Source: an uncultured Eubacteriales bacterium (lineage in GTDB: Bacteria > Bacillota > Clostridia > Lachnospirales > Lachnospiraceae). From it: a DNA stretch of 64,000 nt. Position numbers and translations under genes: made by a program. Shown in pieces: positions 18,846 to 28,136 of the stretch. The notes under the pieces were generated by a model. The model saw only the letters and a program-made list of their open reading frames with translations, made no database searches and was not told the DNA's origin. Numbering within the stretch: the stretch's first letter is position 1; the number at the start of each line of letters is the position of its first letter. The stretch lies in the NCBI GenBank assembly GCA_900319355.1, contig ONOC01000003.1, forward strand, positions 1 through 64,000, in the 5' to 3' direction.

Positions 18846-20066
18846 ATGGTCAACGCAGCCGTTCTGGGTTATGGAACTGTCGGTTCCGGCGTTGTGGAAG
18901 TGCTCCGGACTAACCGGGACATCATCCGCAGAAACGTCGGAGATGAAGTAAGAGTTAAATATGTACTGGATCTGAGGGATTTTCCCGGAGATCCTGTGGA
19001 GGACGTGCTGGTCCATGATTTTGATGTGATCATAAACGATCCGGAAGTGGATATTGTGGTCGAGACCATGGGCGGCCTGAAGCCGGCTTTCGAGTTTACG
19101 AAGAAGGCACTGAAGGCAGGGAAGAGCGTCTGCACCTCCAACAAGGAGCTGGTTGCCGCACATGGCACGGAGCTTCTTCAGACGGCGAAGGCAAATCAGG
19201 TCAGCTACCTGTTTGAGGCAAGCTGCGGCGGAGGCATCCCGATTATCCGTCCGCTCATCTCGTCACTGACGGCGGATGAGATTGACGGGGTATCGGGCAT
19301 CCTGAACGGTACGACCAATTATATTCTTACGAAGATGGATACAGACGGCTCCGAATTTTCAGACGCGCTGGCGGAGGCACAGAAGAACGGATTTGCGGAG
19401 AGAAATCCATCCGCGGATATCGAGGGCGGCGATGCATGCCGCAAGATTGCGATCCTGTCTTCCATTGCCTATGGCAGGCATATCAGCTGGGACAAAATCT
19501 ACACCGAGGGCATTTCCGGCATCTCGGCAGCGGACTTCAAGTATGCGCAGGAGATCGGGGCAAAAATCCGTCTGGTTGCAACGAGTGTGAAGAAACCGGA
19601 GGGATATTACGCGATGGTTGCTCCGGGCATGGTTAATGAGAGCGATCCGCTGTACGGCGTGAACGGCGTGTTCAACGCGGTTAAGGTTCACGGCAACATG
19701 CTCGGCGACGCGATGTTCTACGGCAGCGGTGCGGGAAAGCTTCCGACGGCCAGTGCCGTGGCGGGTGATGTCGTTGATGAGGCAAGGCATCTTCATGAGA
19801 CCATTACCACGTACTGGAGCGATGAAGAGCTGCCGCTGCAGCCGGTCGGCAATATGGAGAACCGGTTCTTCGTCCGCGTTCAGGGATCGGCTTCCGACAG
19901 AGCGGAGGAGATCCGGAAGATTTTCGGAAACGCGGAAACCATCAGCCTTCCTTCCCTTCCCGGAGAATTCGCTTTCATCACGGACAGAATGAAGGAATCT
20001 GAATTTGCGGACCGTTCCGGAAAGCTCGGAGGAATGATCAGCAGAATTCGTGTATTATTCGCATAA
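18846..20066 (+). CDS. hom: Homoserine dehydrogenase
   Basis: Reduces aspartate semialdehyde to homoserine, the branch point to threonine and methionine. From the ATG at 18846 (GAGG eight bases upstream) about 406 residues. The N-terminal Rossmann motif is VLGYGTVGSGVVEVL; the family signature GILNGTTNYILTKM and the catalytic-site segment ADIEGGDACRKIAILSS are intact. The C-terminal ~70 residues look like an ACT domain for amino-acid feedback. The in-frame extension upstream of 18846 is repeat DNA, so it is excluded. The repeat element lies in the leader; I see no T-box. Confidence 0.96.
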   Translation: MVNAAVLGYGTVGSGVVEVLRTNRDIIRRNVGDEVRVKYVLDLRDFPGDPVEDVLVHDFDVIINDPEVDIVVETMGGLKPAFEFTKKALKAGKSVCTSNKELVAAHGTELLQTAKANQVSYLFEASCGGGIPIIRPLISSLTADEIDGVSGILNGTTNYILTKMDTDGSEFSDALAEAQKNGFAERNPSADIEGGDACRKIAILSSIAYGRHISWDKIYTEGISGISAADFKYAQEIGAKIRLVATSVKKPEGYYAMVAPGMVNESDPLYGVNGVFNAVKVHGNMLGDAMFYGSGAGKLPTASAVAGDVVDEARHLHETITTYWSDEELPLQPVGNMENRFFVRVQGSASDRAEEIRKIFGNAETISLPSLPGEFAFITDRMKESEFADRSGKLGGMISRIRVLFA

Positions 20067-20163
20067 AAGACAGGCAAGAGTATCGGTACGGAAGATGCTC
20101 TTGCTTTCTGTATATAAGAGTTTATGCGACTGGAAGAAACAGACGGACAAGGAGTGAGCACAG

Positions 20164-22185
20164 ATGCAGAAGCACACGGGTGAGAAATATTATATGACGA
20201 CGGCAATCGCCTACGCGTCAGGCAAGCCGCATATCGGAAATACTTATGAGATTGTACTGGCGGATTCCATCGCGCGGTTCAGGAGAATGCAGGGATATCA
20301 TGTATTTTTCCAGACCGGAACCGATGAGCACGGCATCAAGATCGAGCAGAAGGCGAAGGACGCCGGCATGACGCCGAAGCAGTATGTGGATCAGGTGTCG
20401 GGAGAGATCCGCAGAATCTGGGATCTGATGAATACGTCATATGACAAATTTATCAGAACGACGGACGAATATCATGAAAAACAGGTCCAGAAGATTTTTA
20501 AGAAGATGGTGGACAAGGGGGATATCTACCTCGGAGAGTACGAGGGATGGTACTGCACGCCCTGTGAGTCCTTCTGGACGGAAAGTCAGCTGAAGGACGG
20601 GAGATGCCCGGACTGCGGCAGACCTGTGCAGAAGGCGCATGAGCCGGCTTATTTCTTCCGTATGAGCAGGTATGCGCCGAAACTGATCGATTATATCAAT
20701 TCCCATCCGGATTTCATTCAGCCGGTTTCCAGGAAGAATGAGATGATGAACAACTTCCTGCTTCCGGGTCTGCAGGATCTGTGTGTATCCAGAACCTCAT
20801 TCAGCTGGGGCATTCCGGTGAAGGAAGATCCGAAGCATGTGGTTTATGTATGGCTGGATGCACTGACAAACTATATCACGGGCATCGGCTATGATGCCGA
20901 CGGCAACAGCAGCGATCTGTTTAAGGAAAACTGGCCGGCAGACCTTCATCTGATCGGCAAGGATATCATCCGTTTCCATACGATCTACTGGCCGATCTTC
21001 CTGATGAGCCTGGATCTGCCGCTTCCGAAACAGGTATTCGGTCATCCGTGGCTGCTGCAGGCGGACGGCAAGATGAGCAAGTCAAAGGGCAACGTGATCT
21101 ATGCGGATGATCTGGTTGATCTGTTCGGCGTGGATGCCGTGCGTTATTTCGTTCTTCACGAGATGCCGTTTGAAAATGACGGTGTCATCAGCTGGGATCT
21201 GATGGTGGAGCGCAATAATTCCGATCTCGCCAATACCCTGGGCAACCTGGTGAACCGGACCATTTCGATGAGCAATAAATATTTCGGCGGCGTCGTTGAG
21301 AACAGGAAGGCAGCCGGACCGGAGGATGATGACCTGAAGGCGGTTGTCACGGGTACGGCGGCGAAGGTGGAGAACTGCATGAAGACACTTCATGTAGCCG
21401 ACGCGATCTCGCAGATTTTTGTACTTTTCAAACGCTGCAACAAATATATCGATGAGACGGCGCCGTGGGTGCTGGCGAAGAAGGAAGAGGATCATGACCG
21501 GCTGGCCACTGTTCTCTACAACCTGATCGAGAGCATCACCATCGGTGCAAGTCTTCTGGAGCCGTTTATGCCGGAGACGACAGAGAGGATCCTGAAGCAG
21601 CTGAATACGGAAAAGCGGGATTATGCGGGGACGGATCAGTTCGGCCTGTATCCTTCCGGCAATAAAGTGACGGATAAGCCTGAGATTCTTTTCGCAAGAA
21701 AGGATCTCGCGGAGATTATGGAAAAAGTGAACGCGGAAAAACAGGCGGAAGAGAAGGCGGCCGCCGCACCGGCCGGAGAGGCTTCGAAGACGGAAGGCGC
21801 GGCCGGTGAAGAAGGAAAAGACGCGCCGGCAGGTGACATTCATGTGGAAATGAAGGATGAGATTACCTACGATGATTTTGACAGATGTCAGTTCGTGGTA
21901 GGTGAGGTTCTTTCCTGTGAAGCTGTGCCGAAGTCGAAGAAGCTGCTGAAGTTCCGGATTAAGACGGGCGATACGACGCGCCAGATTCTTTCGGGTATCC
22001 GCAAATGGTACCCGGAGCCGGAAAAGCTTGTCGGGATGAAGGTCATGGCGCTGATCAACCTGGCACCGAGAAAGATGGCCGGTCTGGAATCTCAGGGCAT
22101 GCTGCTTTCGGCAGAGGATGCTGACGGCAATGTATGTCTGATGAGTCCTTCGAAGGATATGCCGTCCGGATCGGAGATCTGCTGA
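20164..22185 (+). CDS. metG: Methionyl-tRNA synthetase
   Basis: Charges tRNA-Met. A class I synthetase of 673 residues: HIGH-like HIGN (residues ~21-24), a four-cysteine zinc knuckle CTPC...CPDC (about 125-160), KMSKSKGN (about 300), and an anticodon-binding domain. A low-complexity Ala/Glu linker (about 520-560) leads to a C-terminal EMAPII-like tRNA-binding domain (YDDFDRCQFVVGEVLSCE onwards). AAGGAG precedes the start. Its stop overlaps the start of tatD (TGATG), as in many Bacillota. Confidence 0.97.
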   Translation: MQKHTGEKYYMTTAIAYASGKPHIGNTYEIVLADSIARFRRMQGYHVFFQTGTDEHGIKIEQKAKDAGMTPKQYVDQVSGEIRRIWDLMNTSYDKFIRTTDEYHEKQVQKIFKKMVDKGDIYLGEYEGWYCTPCESFWTESQLKDGRCPDCGRPVQKAHEPAYFFRMSRYAPKLIDYINSHPDFIQPVSRKNEMMNNFLLPGLQDLCVSRTSFSWGIPVKEDPKHVVYVWLDALTNYITGIGYDADGNSSDLFKENWPADLHLIGKDIIRFHTIYWPIFLMSLDLPLPKQVFGHPWLLQADGKMSKSKGNVIYADDLVDLFGVDAVRYFVLHEMPFENDGVISWDLMVERNNSDLANTLGNLVNRTISMSNKYFGGVVENRKAAGPEDDDLKAVVTGTAAKVENCMKTLHVADAISQIFVLFKRCNKYIDETAPWVLAKKEEDHDRLATVLYNLIESITIGASLLEPFMPETTERILKQLNTEKRDYAGTDQFGLYPSGNKVTDKPEILFARKDLAEIMEKVNAEKQAEEKAAAAPAGEASKTEGAAGEEGKDAPAGDIHVEMKDEITYDDFDRCQFVVGEVLSCEAVPKSKKLLKFRIKTGDTTRQILSGIRKWYPEPEKLVGMKVMALINLAPRKMAGLESQGMLLSAEDADGNVCLMSPSKDMPSGSEIC

Positions 22186-22958
22186 TGATTTTTGACACGC
22201 ATGCGCATTATGAGGATGAGGCGTTTGACGAAGACCGGGAGGAAGTGCTCCGCTCCCTTCCGGCCGCAGGTGTGACGGATGTCGTGAATGTGGCATCCAC
22301 GTGGGACAGTCTGGAGAAGACCCGGAAAGTTGTGGAAAGTCACGATCATATGTATGCCGCCTACGGCATTCATCCGGACAATGTGTATGAGCTTTCCGAA
22401 GAACGCATGGAGAAACTGAAGGCTTACTGCCGGACACAGCGGTGCGTGGCTGTCGGAGAGATCGGGCTCGATTATCATCACGGGAAGGAAACAAGAGACG
22501 GGCAGATTTTCTGGTTTCGGAAACAGCTTGAACTTGCGAGGGAACTGGATCTGCCGGTGATTATTCACAGCCGCGACGCAGCTGAGGACACGATGCGCAT
22601 CCTCCGGGATGAAAAGACCGGAGAGACGGGAGGCGTGGTGCACTGTTATTCCTATTCCGTCGAGGATGCTCTGCAGTATGTGAAGGCGGGACTTTTTCTC
22701 GGCATTGGCGGTGTCGTGACATTTAAAAATGCACGGCGGCTGAAGGAGACGGTGGCAGCGGTGCCGCTGGAAAATCTGGTGCTCGAGACAGACTGCCCTT
22801 ATCTCGCGCCGGAACCGCACCGGGGCACCAGGAATACTTCGGCCAATCTTCCGTATGTGGTCCGCGCGATCGCAGAGATCCGCCATATTTCTGAAGAAGA
22901 GACGGAGGACGCCATGTACCGCAATGCGGAGCGTCTGTACAGACTGACAGGGAGGTAA
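22185..22958 (+). CDS. tatD: TatD-family metal-dependent hydrolase (DNase)
   Basis: A 257-residue TIM-barrel hydrolase beginning MIFDTHAHYEDEAFD (metal ligands HxH), with GEIGLDYH, PVIIHSRDA, VVHCYS and LETDCPYLAP motifs of the TatD family, which degrades DNA from 3' ends and aids repair or RNA quality control. The ATG overlaps the metG stop, indicating translational coupling. Confidence 0.95.
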   Translation: MIFDTHAHYEDEAFDEDREEVLRSLPAAGVTDVVNVASTWDSLEKTRKVVESHDHMYAAYGIHPDNVYELSEERMEKLKAYCRTQRCVAVGEIGLDYHHGKETRDGQIFWFRKQLELARELDLPVIIHSRDAAEDTMRILRDEKTGETGGVVHCYSYSVEDALQYVKAGLFLGIGGVVTFKNARRLKETVAAVPLENLVLETDCPYLAPEPHRGTRNTSANLPYVVRAIAEIRHISEEETEDAMYRNAERLYRLTGR

Positions 22959-22962
22959 AAAA

Positions 22963-24324
22963 ATGGCTTCATGGTACCAGGAGGCAAGATTTTATCACAT
23001 TTACCCGATCGGGCTTCTGGGAGCGCCTGCCAGAAATGAGGGCGGCCCTGTGGAGCATCGTCTTCCGGTTCTGACGGAGCAGTGGCTTCCGCACATTCAT
23101 GAGATGGGATTTAATGCGATCTATATCGGACCTCTCTTTGAATCGGCGGCACACGGCTATGACACGACAGATTACCGTCTGGTCGACAGGCGGCTCGGAG
23201 ACAACGACGATTTCAGAGCTTTTGTCCGGAAGGCGCATGAGCTGGGCATTCATGTGATCGTCGACGGCGTCTTTAATCATACCGGAAGAAAATTTTTTGC
23301 TTTCCGGGATATTCAGAAAAACCGTGAAGCTTCCCGGTATACAGGCTGGTATAAGGGAATCAGTTTCGGCGGAGATACGCCGTATCATGACGGATTCTCG
23401 TATGAGACATGGCGCGGCAGCCAGGATCTGGTGAACCTGAATCTGCAGAATCCTGAGGTGGTGCAGTATCTTCTGGATTCCGTCGATTTCTGGATCGATG
23501 AATTTGATATTGACGGTATACGACTTGACTGCGCGGATGTGCTGGATTTTGGCTTCATGAGAACGCTGAGAAGCCATACGGACCGGAAAAAACAGGATTT
23601 CTGGCTGATGGGCGAGGTGATCCACGGGGAATACCGCCGGTGGATCGAAGAGGCTCACCTGAACAGCGTCACGAATTACGAACTCTGGAAGGGGCTGTAT
23701 TCGGGACACAATTCAAACAATTATTTCGAGATCGCACATACCATCCGTCATCTGTTTGACCCGCAGTGGGGGTCGGCGAGAGGATGTACGCTTTATAATT
23801 TCGCCGATAACCATGACGTGGGAAGGATTGCCTCCATGGTGACCGACCGGCGCTGGCTGATCCCGATTTATACGTGCGTATTTACGCTTCCGGGCATTCC
23901 GTCCGTTTATTACGGTTCGGAGTTCGGCATCGAGGGACGGAAGGAGGACGGTGATCCTGCACTCCGGCCGGCCATCGATCTGAAGGAGATCACCGAAAAG
24001 AATCCGGATTCGCTTCTGACAGCGTGGATCGAGTATCTGAATGCGTTCCGTGAGGTGCACAGGGCATGTGCGCTGGGAAGTTACAGGGAGCTGGTGCTGA
24101 CGAACCGTCAGTATGCGTTTGAGAGAAGTCTGGATGACGATGTCGTGATCGTTGTCATGAACAATGATGACAAGGATGTGTGGGTGAATGTTCCTGTTCC
24201 GCTCGGAACGCAGCTGTATTATGACGCGGTGGAAAAGGCAACGGTTACGCCGGAAAACGGTCATATCGCGGTAAAAATCCCCGCGTGCATGGCCAGGATT
24301 TTTACAAGAACGGCGAAGAAATAA
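22963..24324 (+). CDS. Alpha-amylase family (GH13) glycosidase
   Basis: A 453-residue cytoplasmic GH13 enzyme; no signal peptide. Conserved regions are DGVFNHTG (region I), GIRLDCADV with the nucleophile Asp (II), MGEVIHGEY with the acid/base Glu (III) and FADNHDVGRI with the transition-state Asp (IV). It resembles maltodextrin-acting glucosidases or cyclomaltodextrinases rather than secreted amylases; exact linkage cannot be told. GGGAGG precedes the ATG, four bases after tatD. Followed by glgB, suggesting a role in internal alpha-glucan turnover. Confidence 0.9.
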   Translation: MASWYQEARFYHIYPIGLLGAPARNEGGPVEHRLPVLTEQWLPHIHEMGFNAIYIGPLFESAAHGYDTTDYRLVDRRLGDNDDFRAFVRKAHELGIHVIVDGVFNHTGRKFFAFRDIQKNREASRYTGWYKGISFGGDTPYHDGFSYETWRGSQDLVNLNLQNPEVVQYLLDSVDFWIDEFDIDGIRLDCADVLDFGFMRTLRSHTDRKKQDFWLMGEVIHGEYRRWIEEAHLNSVTNYELWKGLYSGHNSNNYFEIAHTIRHLFDPQWGSARGCTLYNFADNHDVGRIASMVTDRRWLIPIYTCVFTLPGIPSVYYGSEFGIEGRKEDGDPALRPAIDLKEITEKNPDSLLTAWIEYLNAFREVHRACALGSYRELVLTNRQYAFERSLDDDVVIVVMNNDDKDVWVNVPVPLGTQLYYDAVEKATVTPENGHIAVKIPACMARIFTRTAKK

Positions 24325-24382
24325 GGCGAGAGGCAGAGGTTCCCTGTCCGGTCGAGGCAGGATGATTTCGGGGGAAATGATT

Positions 24383-26722
24383 ATGGCAGATAAAAAGACA
24401 AGAAGAGCAAAGATGTCATCAGATCAGGCTGTTCCTGCTGCAGAGAAGACTGTCAAAGAGACGGGACATGCCGCTGCAGAGAAGGCTGCCGTGACTTCCG
24501 CGGAGCCGGAGAGAACGGCTGCGGAAGAAATTTCTTCAGGGAATAAAGCCGCGGAAACGCTGGGCAGAATGAAGGAAAGTGCCGCTGAAGCCGTGAAGAA
24601 TGCGGCGGACAGTGCCAGAAATGCGGCTGCGGCAGCGGCCGGCAGTGCGGTCAGCGCGGCGAACTCCGTGAAAGAGGCCATGGCCGGAAAGCAGGCCGGT
24701 CAGCCGGCGAAGAAAGCTAAGAAAGCTTCCGGCAAAAAGCCGGCCGGAAAGACGGAAAAACAGCCCAAGGCTCCATCTAAGGTACCGGAGAGAAAAGATG
24801 TGCCTCCGGTGGAAGAGGTGAAGCAGGATCCGCATATTTTTACTGATCTGGACCAGTATCTGTTCGGTCAGGCGACGCACTATGACCTCTATAAGAAGAT
24901 GGGCGCGCACACCGCGAAGAAGGACGGAAAGGACGGCACCTGGTTTACCGTCTGGGCGCCGGATGCCAGAGAAGTCAGTGTCATCGGAGAGTTCAACAAC
25001 TGGGACGAGAGTGCCTGCCCGATGGAGAAACTTTCCGATCAGGGCGTCTGGGAGACCTTTGTCGAAGGCGCCTGCACGGGACAGCTGTACAAATATCTGA
25101 TCATTTCCCCGAAGGGTGAAAAACTCTACAAGGCTGACCCTTATGCGAGCCAGTCGGAGAAGCGCCCGGGGACGGCATCGAGAATCGCAGATCTCTCATA
25201 CCGCTGGGGCGATGCGGCCTGGCTGAAAGCCCGCCGCCGCTTCAAACCGAAGACATCCGCGCTTTCCATCTATGAGGTTCATCCGGGTTCATGGATGAAG
25301 CATCCCTACAGCGAGGAGAATCCGGAAGGATTTTATTCCTACCGCGAATTTGCCAGAAGAATCGTTGAGTATGTAAAGGATATGGGCTATACGCATGTGG
25401 AGCTGATGGGTATCGCCGAGCATCCGCTGGACGCCTCATGGGGCTATCAGGTCACCGGCTACTATGCCCCGACATCCCGCTACGGTTCTCCGCAGGATTT
25501 CAAGTATCTGGTGGATTATCTGCATAAAAACAAAATCGGCGTGATTCTGGACTGGGTTCCGGCCCATTTCCCGAAGGATGCGCAGGGACTTGCGAATTTT
25601 GACGGCGAGGCGGTCTATGAGCATGCAGACCCGAGACAGGGAGAGCATCCGGACTGGGGCACAAAAATCTTCAACTACGGACGGCCTGAAGTGAAGAATT
25701 TTCTTCTTGCCAATGCGCTTTACTGGATCGAGGAGTTCCACGTGGACGGACTTCGCGTAGACGCCGTGGCCTCCATGCTGTATCTGGATTACGGACGCAA
25801 GGACGGGGAGTGGATCCCCAACAAGTACGGCGGCAGGGAGAACCTTGATGCCATTGAATTCTTCAGACATCTGAATTCTCTCGTTCTGGGCAGAAATCCG
25901 GGAACGATGATGATCGCGGAGGAATCCACCGCGTGGCCGAAGGTTACCGGCAGCGTGGAAGACGGCGGACTGGGCTTTACCTACAAGTGGAACATGGGCT
26001 GGATGCATGACTTCCTGGAATACATGAAGCTTGACCCGTATTTCCGCAAGTTCAATCATAACAAAATGACATTCGCGATGACGTATGCCTTTTCGGAGAA
26101 TTACATCCTGGTGCTGTCTCACGATGAGGTCGTTCATCTGAAGTGCTCGATGATCAACAAAATGCCGGGACTGGAGGATGACAAGTTCCAGAACCTGAAA
26201 GCCGGCTATACCTTTATGTTCGGTCATCCCGGCAAGAAGCTTCTGTTCATGGGACAGGATATCGGCCAGTACCGTGAGTGGAGCGAGGAGCGGGAAATCG
26301 ACTGGTTCCTGCTCAGGGATAAGAAGAATGAGCATCTGCAGGCCTATGTGCGGGATCTTCTGATGATGTACAGGAAGTATCCTGCCCTTTATGCGAATGA
26401 TGTGGATTATAATGGCTTTGAGTGGATCAACGCCGACGATGCCGACCGGTCGATCTTCAGCTTTATCCGCTGGTCGCCGACGGGCAGGAACAATCTGATC
26501 TTCGTGATCAACTTCACGCCGATTGAGCGGAAAGATTATGCGTGTGGTGTGCCGAAACTGACGACCTATACGCAGATTCTCGACAGCCGCGATGTCAAAT
26601 ACGGCGGATGGAGGAATAAGCCCGGAAAATTCACCGCCGTCGAAGGCGAGTGCGACACGCAGCCTTATCACATTGCGTATGAGCTTCCGGCGTACGGAGC
26701 GGCTGTTTTCAGGTTTGACTGA
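24383..26722 (+). CDS. glgB: 1,4-alpha-glucan branching enzyme (GlgB) with Ala/Lys-rich N-terminal extension
   Basis: Makes alpha-1,6 branches in glycogen. From MADKKTRRAK the protein is about 779 residues (ATGs at 24362 and 24377 are alternatives; GGGGG precedes 24383). Residues ~1-145 are low complexity: an Ala-rich LEA-like segment (KESAAEAVKNAADSARNAAA) then a Lys/Pro/Ala-rich histone-H1-like segment (QPAKKAKKASGKKPAGKTEK). A CBM48 domain follows (WFTVWAPDAREVSVIGEFNNW), then the GH13 barrel with DGLRVDAVASMLYLDY (nucleophile), MIAEESTAWP (acid/base) and LSHDEVVH. The catalytic part is canonical; the extension is not usual for GlgB. Confidence 0.95.
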   Translation: MADKKTRRAKMSSDQAVPAAEKTVKETGHAAAEKAAVTSAEPERTAAEEISSGNKAAETLGRMKESAAEAVKNAADSARNAAAAAAGSAVSAANSVKEAMAGKQAGQPAKKAKKASGKKPAGKTEKQPKAPSKVPERKDVPPVEEVKQDPHIFTDLDQYLFGQATHYDLYKKMGAHTAKKDGKDGTWFTVWAPDAREVSVIGEFNNWDESACPMEKLSDQGVWETFVEGACTGQLYKYLIISPKGEKLYKADPYASQSEKRPGTASRIADLSYRWGDAAWLKARRRFKPKTSALSIYEVHPGSWMKHPYSEENPEGFYSYREFARRIVEYVKDMGYTHVELMGIAEHPLDASWGYQVTGYYAPTSRYGSPQDFKYLVDYLHKNKIGVILDWVPAHFPKDAQGLANFDGEAVYEHADPRQGEHPDWGTKIFNYGRPEVKNFLLANALYWIEEFHVDGLRVDAVASMLYLDYGRKDGEWIPNKYGGRENLDAIEFFRHLNSLVLGRNPGTMMIAEESTAWPKVTGSVEDGGLGFTYKWNMGWMHDFLEYMKLDPYFRKFNHNKMTFAMTYAFSENYILVLSHDEVVHLKCSMINKMPGLEDDKFQNLKAGYTFMFGHPGKKLLFMGQDIGQYREWSEEREIDWFLLRDKKNEHLQAYVRDLLMMYRKYPALYANDVDYNGFEWINADDADRSIFSFIRWSPTGRNNLIFVINFTPIERKDYACGVPKLTTYTQILDSRDVKYGGWRNKPGKFTAVEGECDTQPYHIAYELPAYGAAVFRFD

Positions 26723-26805
26723 ACTTCAGAAGCGGTCAGCAGACAACATACAGGCAGCCTGTTCATACGCTGACAGCATAAGAATATCAGAACAGTAACA
26801 TGAGG

Positions 26806-26841
26806 GAAAACGCCCGCGGCAGAACTGCCGCGGGCGTTTTC
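26806..26841. terminator. Strong bidirectional terminator after glgB
   Basis: GAAAACGCCCGCGGCA pairs perfectly with TGCCGCGGGCGTTTTC around a GAAC loop (16 bp). Its last base abuts the next repeat element. Confidence 0.9.
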
Positions 26842-26999
26842 TGTATAAGCTCTTCGAATCGCAGACAGACTCGTCACACGCGAAGCGTGTGTAAGAGGCT
26901 GTATGCGATTTCGAAGGCAACAGGTATGAGCACGAAGTGCTGTAGGATTGCGGGAGTGCGAAGCATGGAGCAATCCGTAGCTTATACAGTATGTGGCAC
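26841..26999 (+). repeat. Interspersed structured repeat, copy B2
   Basis: Inverted relative to copy B1. Bounded by CTGTATAAGCT (26841-26851) and AGCTTATACAG (26979-26989), whose end bases differ from copy B1 on both sides so pairing is kept. It holds CTTCGAA.TCGCA/TGCGATTTCGAAG with CACACGC-GAA-GCGTGTG at the tip, AGCAC-GAA-GTGCT, and GGATTGC/GCAATCC. Compared with copy B1 it lacks a 29-base segment within the ACAGGTAT hairpin. It starts exactly at the glgB terminator and ends 46 bases before the traX-like stop codon. Together with the terminator this accounts for the 322-base gap after glgB. Confidence 0.85.
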
Positions 27000-27044
27000 G
27001 ATTTATCGTATGGGGTTTACTTTCTCAGACTGGCTTCTCCGGTT

Positions 27045-27830
27045 TCAGGTGGTCCTGATCAGGCCGGCCAGAAGCGCAAGCACGGCGAGATGTGCCGGAT
27101 AGAAAAGATAGAAGCCGATCTGTTCTGTCCGGGAGCCGGTTCCGCCGCGCCGGCCGCTGTACATGGCGACCGGTATCATGGAAAGAAAGGCCCCGGCATC
27201 ACCGAACAGGTTCAGGTTCAGCGAGAGACATCCCCAGAAACAGGCATCGACGCGCTTTTTCATCATACCGCCGTCAAAGTAGTAAAAGCAGGCAAGGCAC
27301 AGGATCCCCATGAATCCGTAATCCAGTCGAAGGAAATATGCTGCCGCGGCGAAACCGGCGATGGCCGAAAGCTGAAGAACCGCGGAACGGACAGCGGAAA
27401 AAGGCCGGGCGCTTACGGCCGTCAGCACCCGGAAAAGGATCAGGCCCAGGGCAAGGGTAAACATGGTGTTCTGATGCCCGGGAAAAGATGCGTGTCCGTA
27501 CATCAGATTAAAGGGAATCTCGGAGATCAGGGCAAAAATCAGCACGCGGCCGACATATTTTTTCCAGCTGCGGGTATGGAAATATCCCTCGGTCAGCAGA
27601 AAGCAGAACAGAGGAAAAGCGATTCTTCCCAGAATGCCGCTCAGGATGAGTGACAGGACTCCCTTAAAGTGAAAAAATTTAACCGTGTGGTCGCACACCA
27701 TCGAGAGGCAGGCGATCAGTTTCAGCGCATGTCCGCTCAGACGTCTGCTGCCGGTGTGTGCGGCGGCCGGAAAGCTCATATCAGCATGGTTCATGTCAGC
27801 ATGTTTCATTTCTGTCTTATCTTCTTTCAT
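27045..27830 (-). CDS. TraX-family membrane protein
   Basis: A polytopic membrane protein of about 261 residues from the chosen ATG (start uncertain; longer in-frame options up to a TTG at 27917). It begins after a short hydrophilic Met/His/Asp-rich stretch with LSGHALKLIACLSMVCDHTVKFF, then GRIAFPLFCFLLTEGYFHTRSW, SEIPFNLMYG and further hydrophobic helices, the signature of TraX. TraX of plasmid F N-acetylates pilin; chromosomal homologues in Bacillota are of unknown function. It lies divergently beside the Tad pilus operon, which makes a pilus-modification role attractive but unproven. Confidence 0.85.
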   Translation of the reverse strand: MKEDKTEMKHADMNHADMSFPAAAHTGSRRLSGHALKLIACLSMVCDHTVKFFHFKGVLSLILSGILGRIAFPLFCFLLTEGYFHTRSWKKYVGRVLIFALISEIPFNLMYGHASFPGHQNTMFTLALGLILFRVLTAVSARPFSAVRSAVLQLSAIAGFAAAAYFLRLDYGFMGILCLACFYYFDGGMMKKRVDACFWGCLSLNLNLFGDAGAFLSMIPVAMYSGRRGGTGSRTEQIGFYLFYPAHLAVLALLAGLIRTT

Positions 27831-27910
27831 TTCTTCATTTGTTTTCACTTCTGTGAACCCAAAACAAAATGGGCGCAATTGATGGTCTGTTTTTTGTAGA
27901 ATACTTTGAA

Positions 27911-27939
27911 TGGACAATAAAATCGTGAAAGTATATACT
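27911..27939 (+). promoter_or_regulatory. Promoter of the Tad operon
   Basis: TGGACA (27911-27916), 17 bases, TATACT (27934-27939). The 190-base leader to the first gene holds a GGATCC inverted pair (28082-28111) but no recognised riboswitch. The rest of 27831-28136 shows no gene. Confidence 0.65.
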
Positions 27940-28136
27940 TGAATTACACTTCTGAAGAACAGGTGCCGGTCGGCTCCGTGTATTATCCACCAGACTTTAC
28001 TTATTATTCCACCGCTTCCTGAAATGTACCTTAAACAGGAAAAGGAAGGACTTTACAGATGAATATTTTATAACATACCTGCGGATCCTGCCAGCATCCG
28101 GTCCGGGATCCGGAGGAGCCGGGAAGGAGCGTTCTG

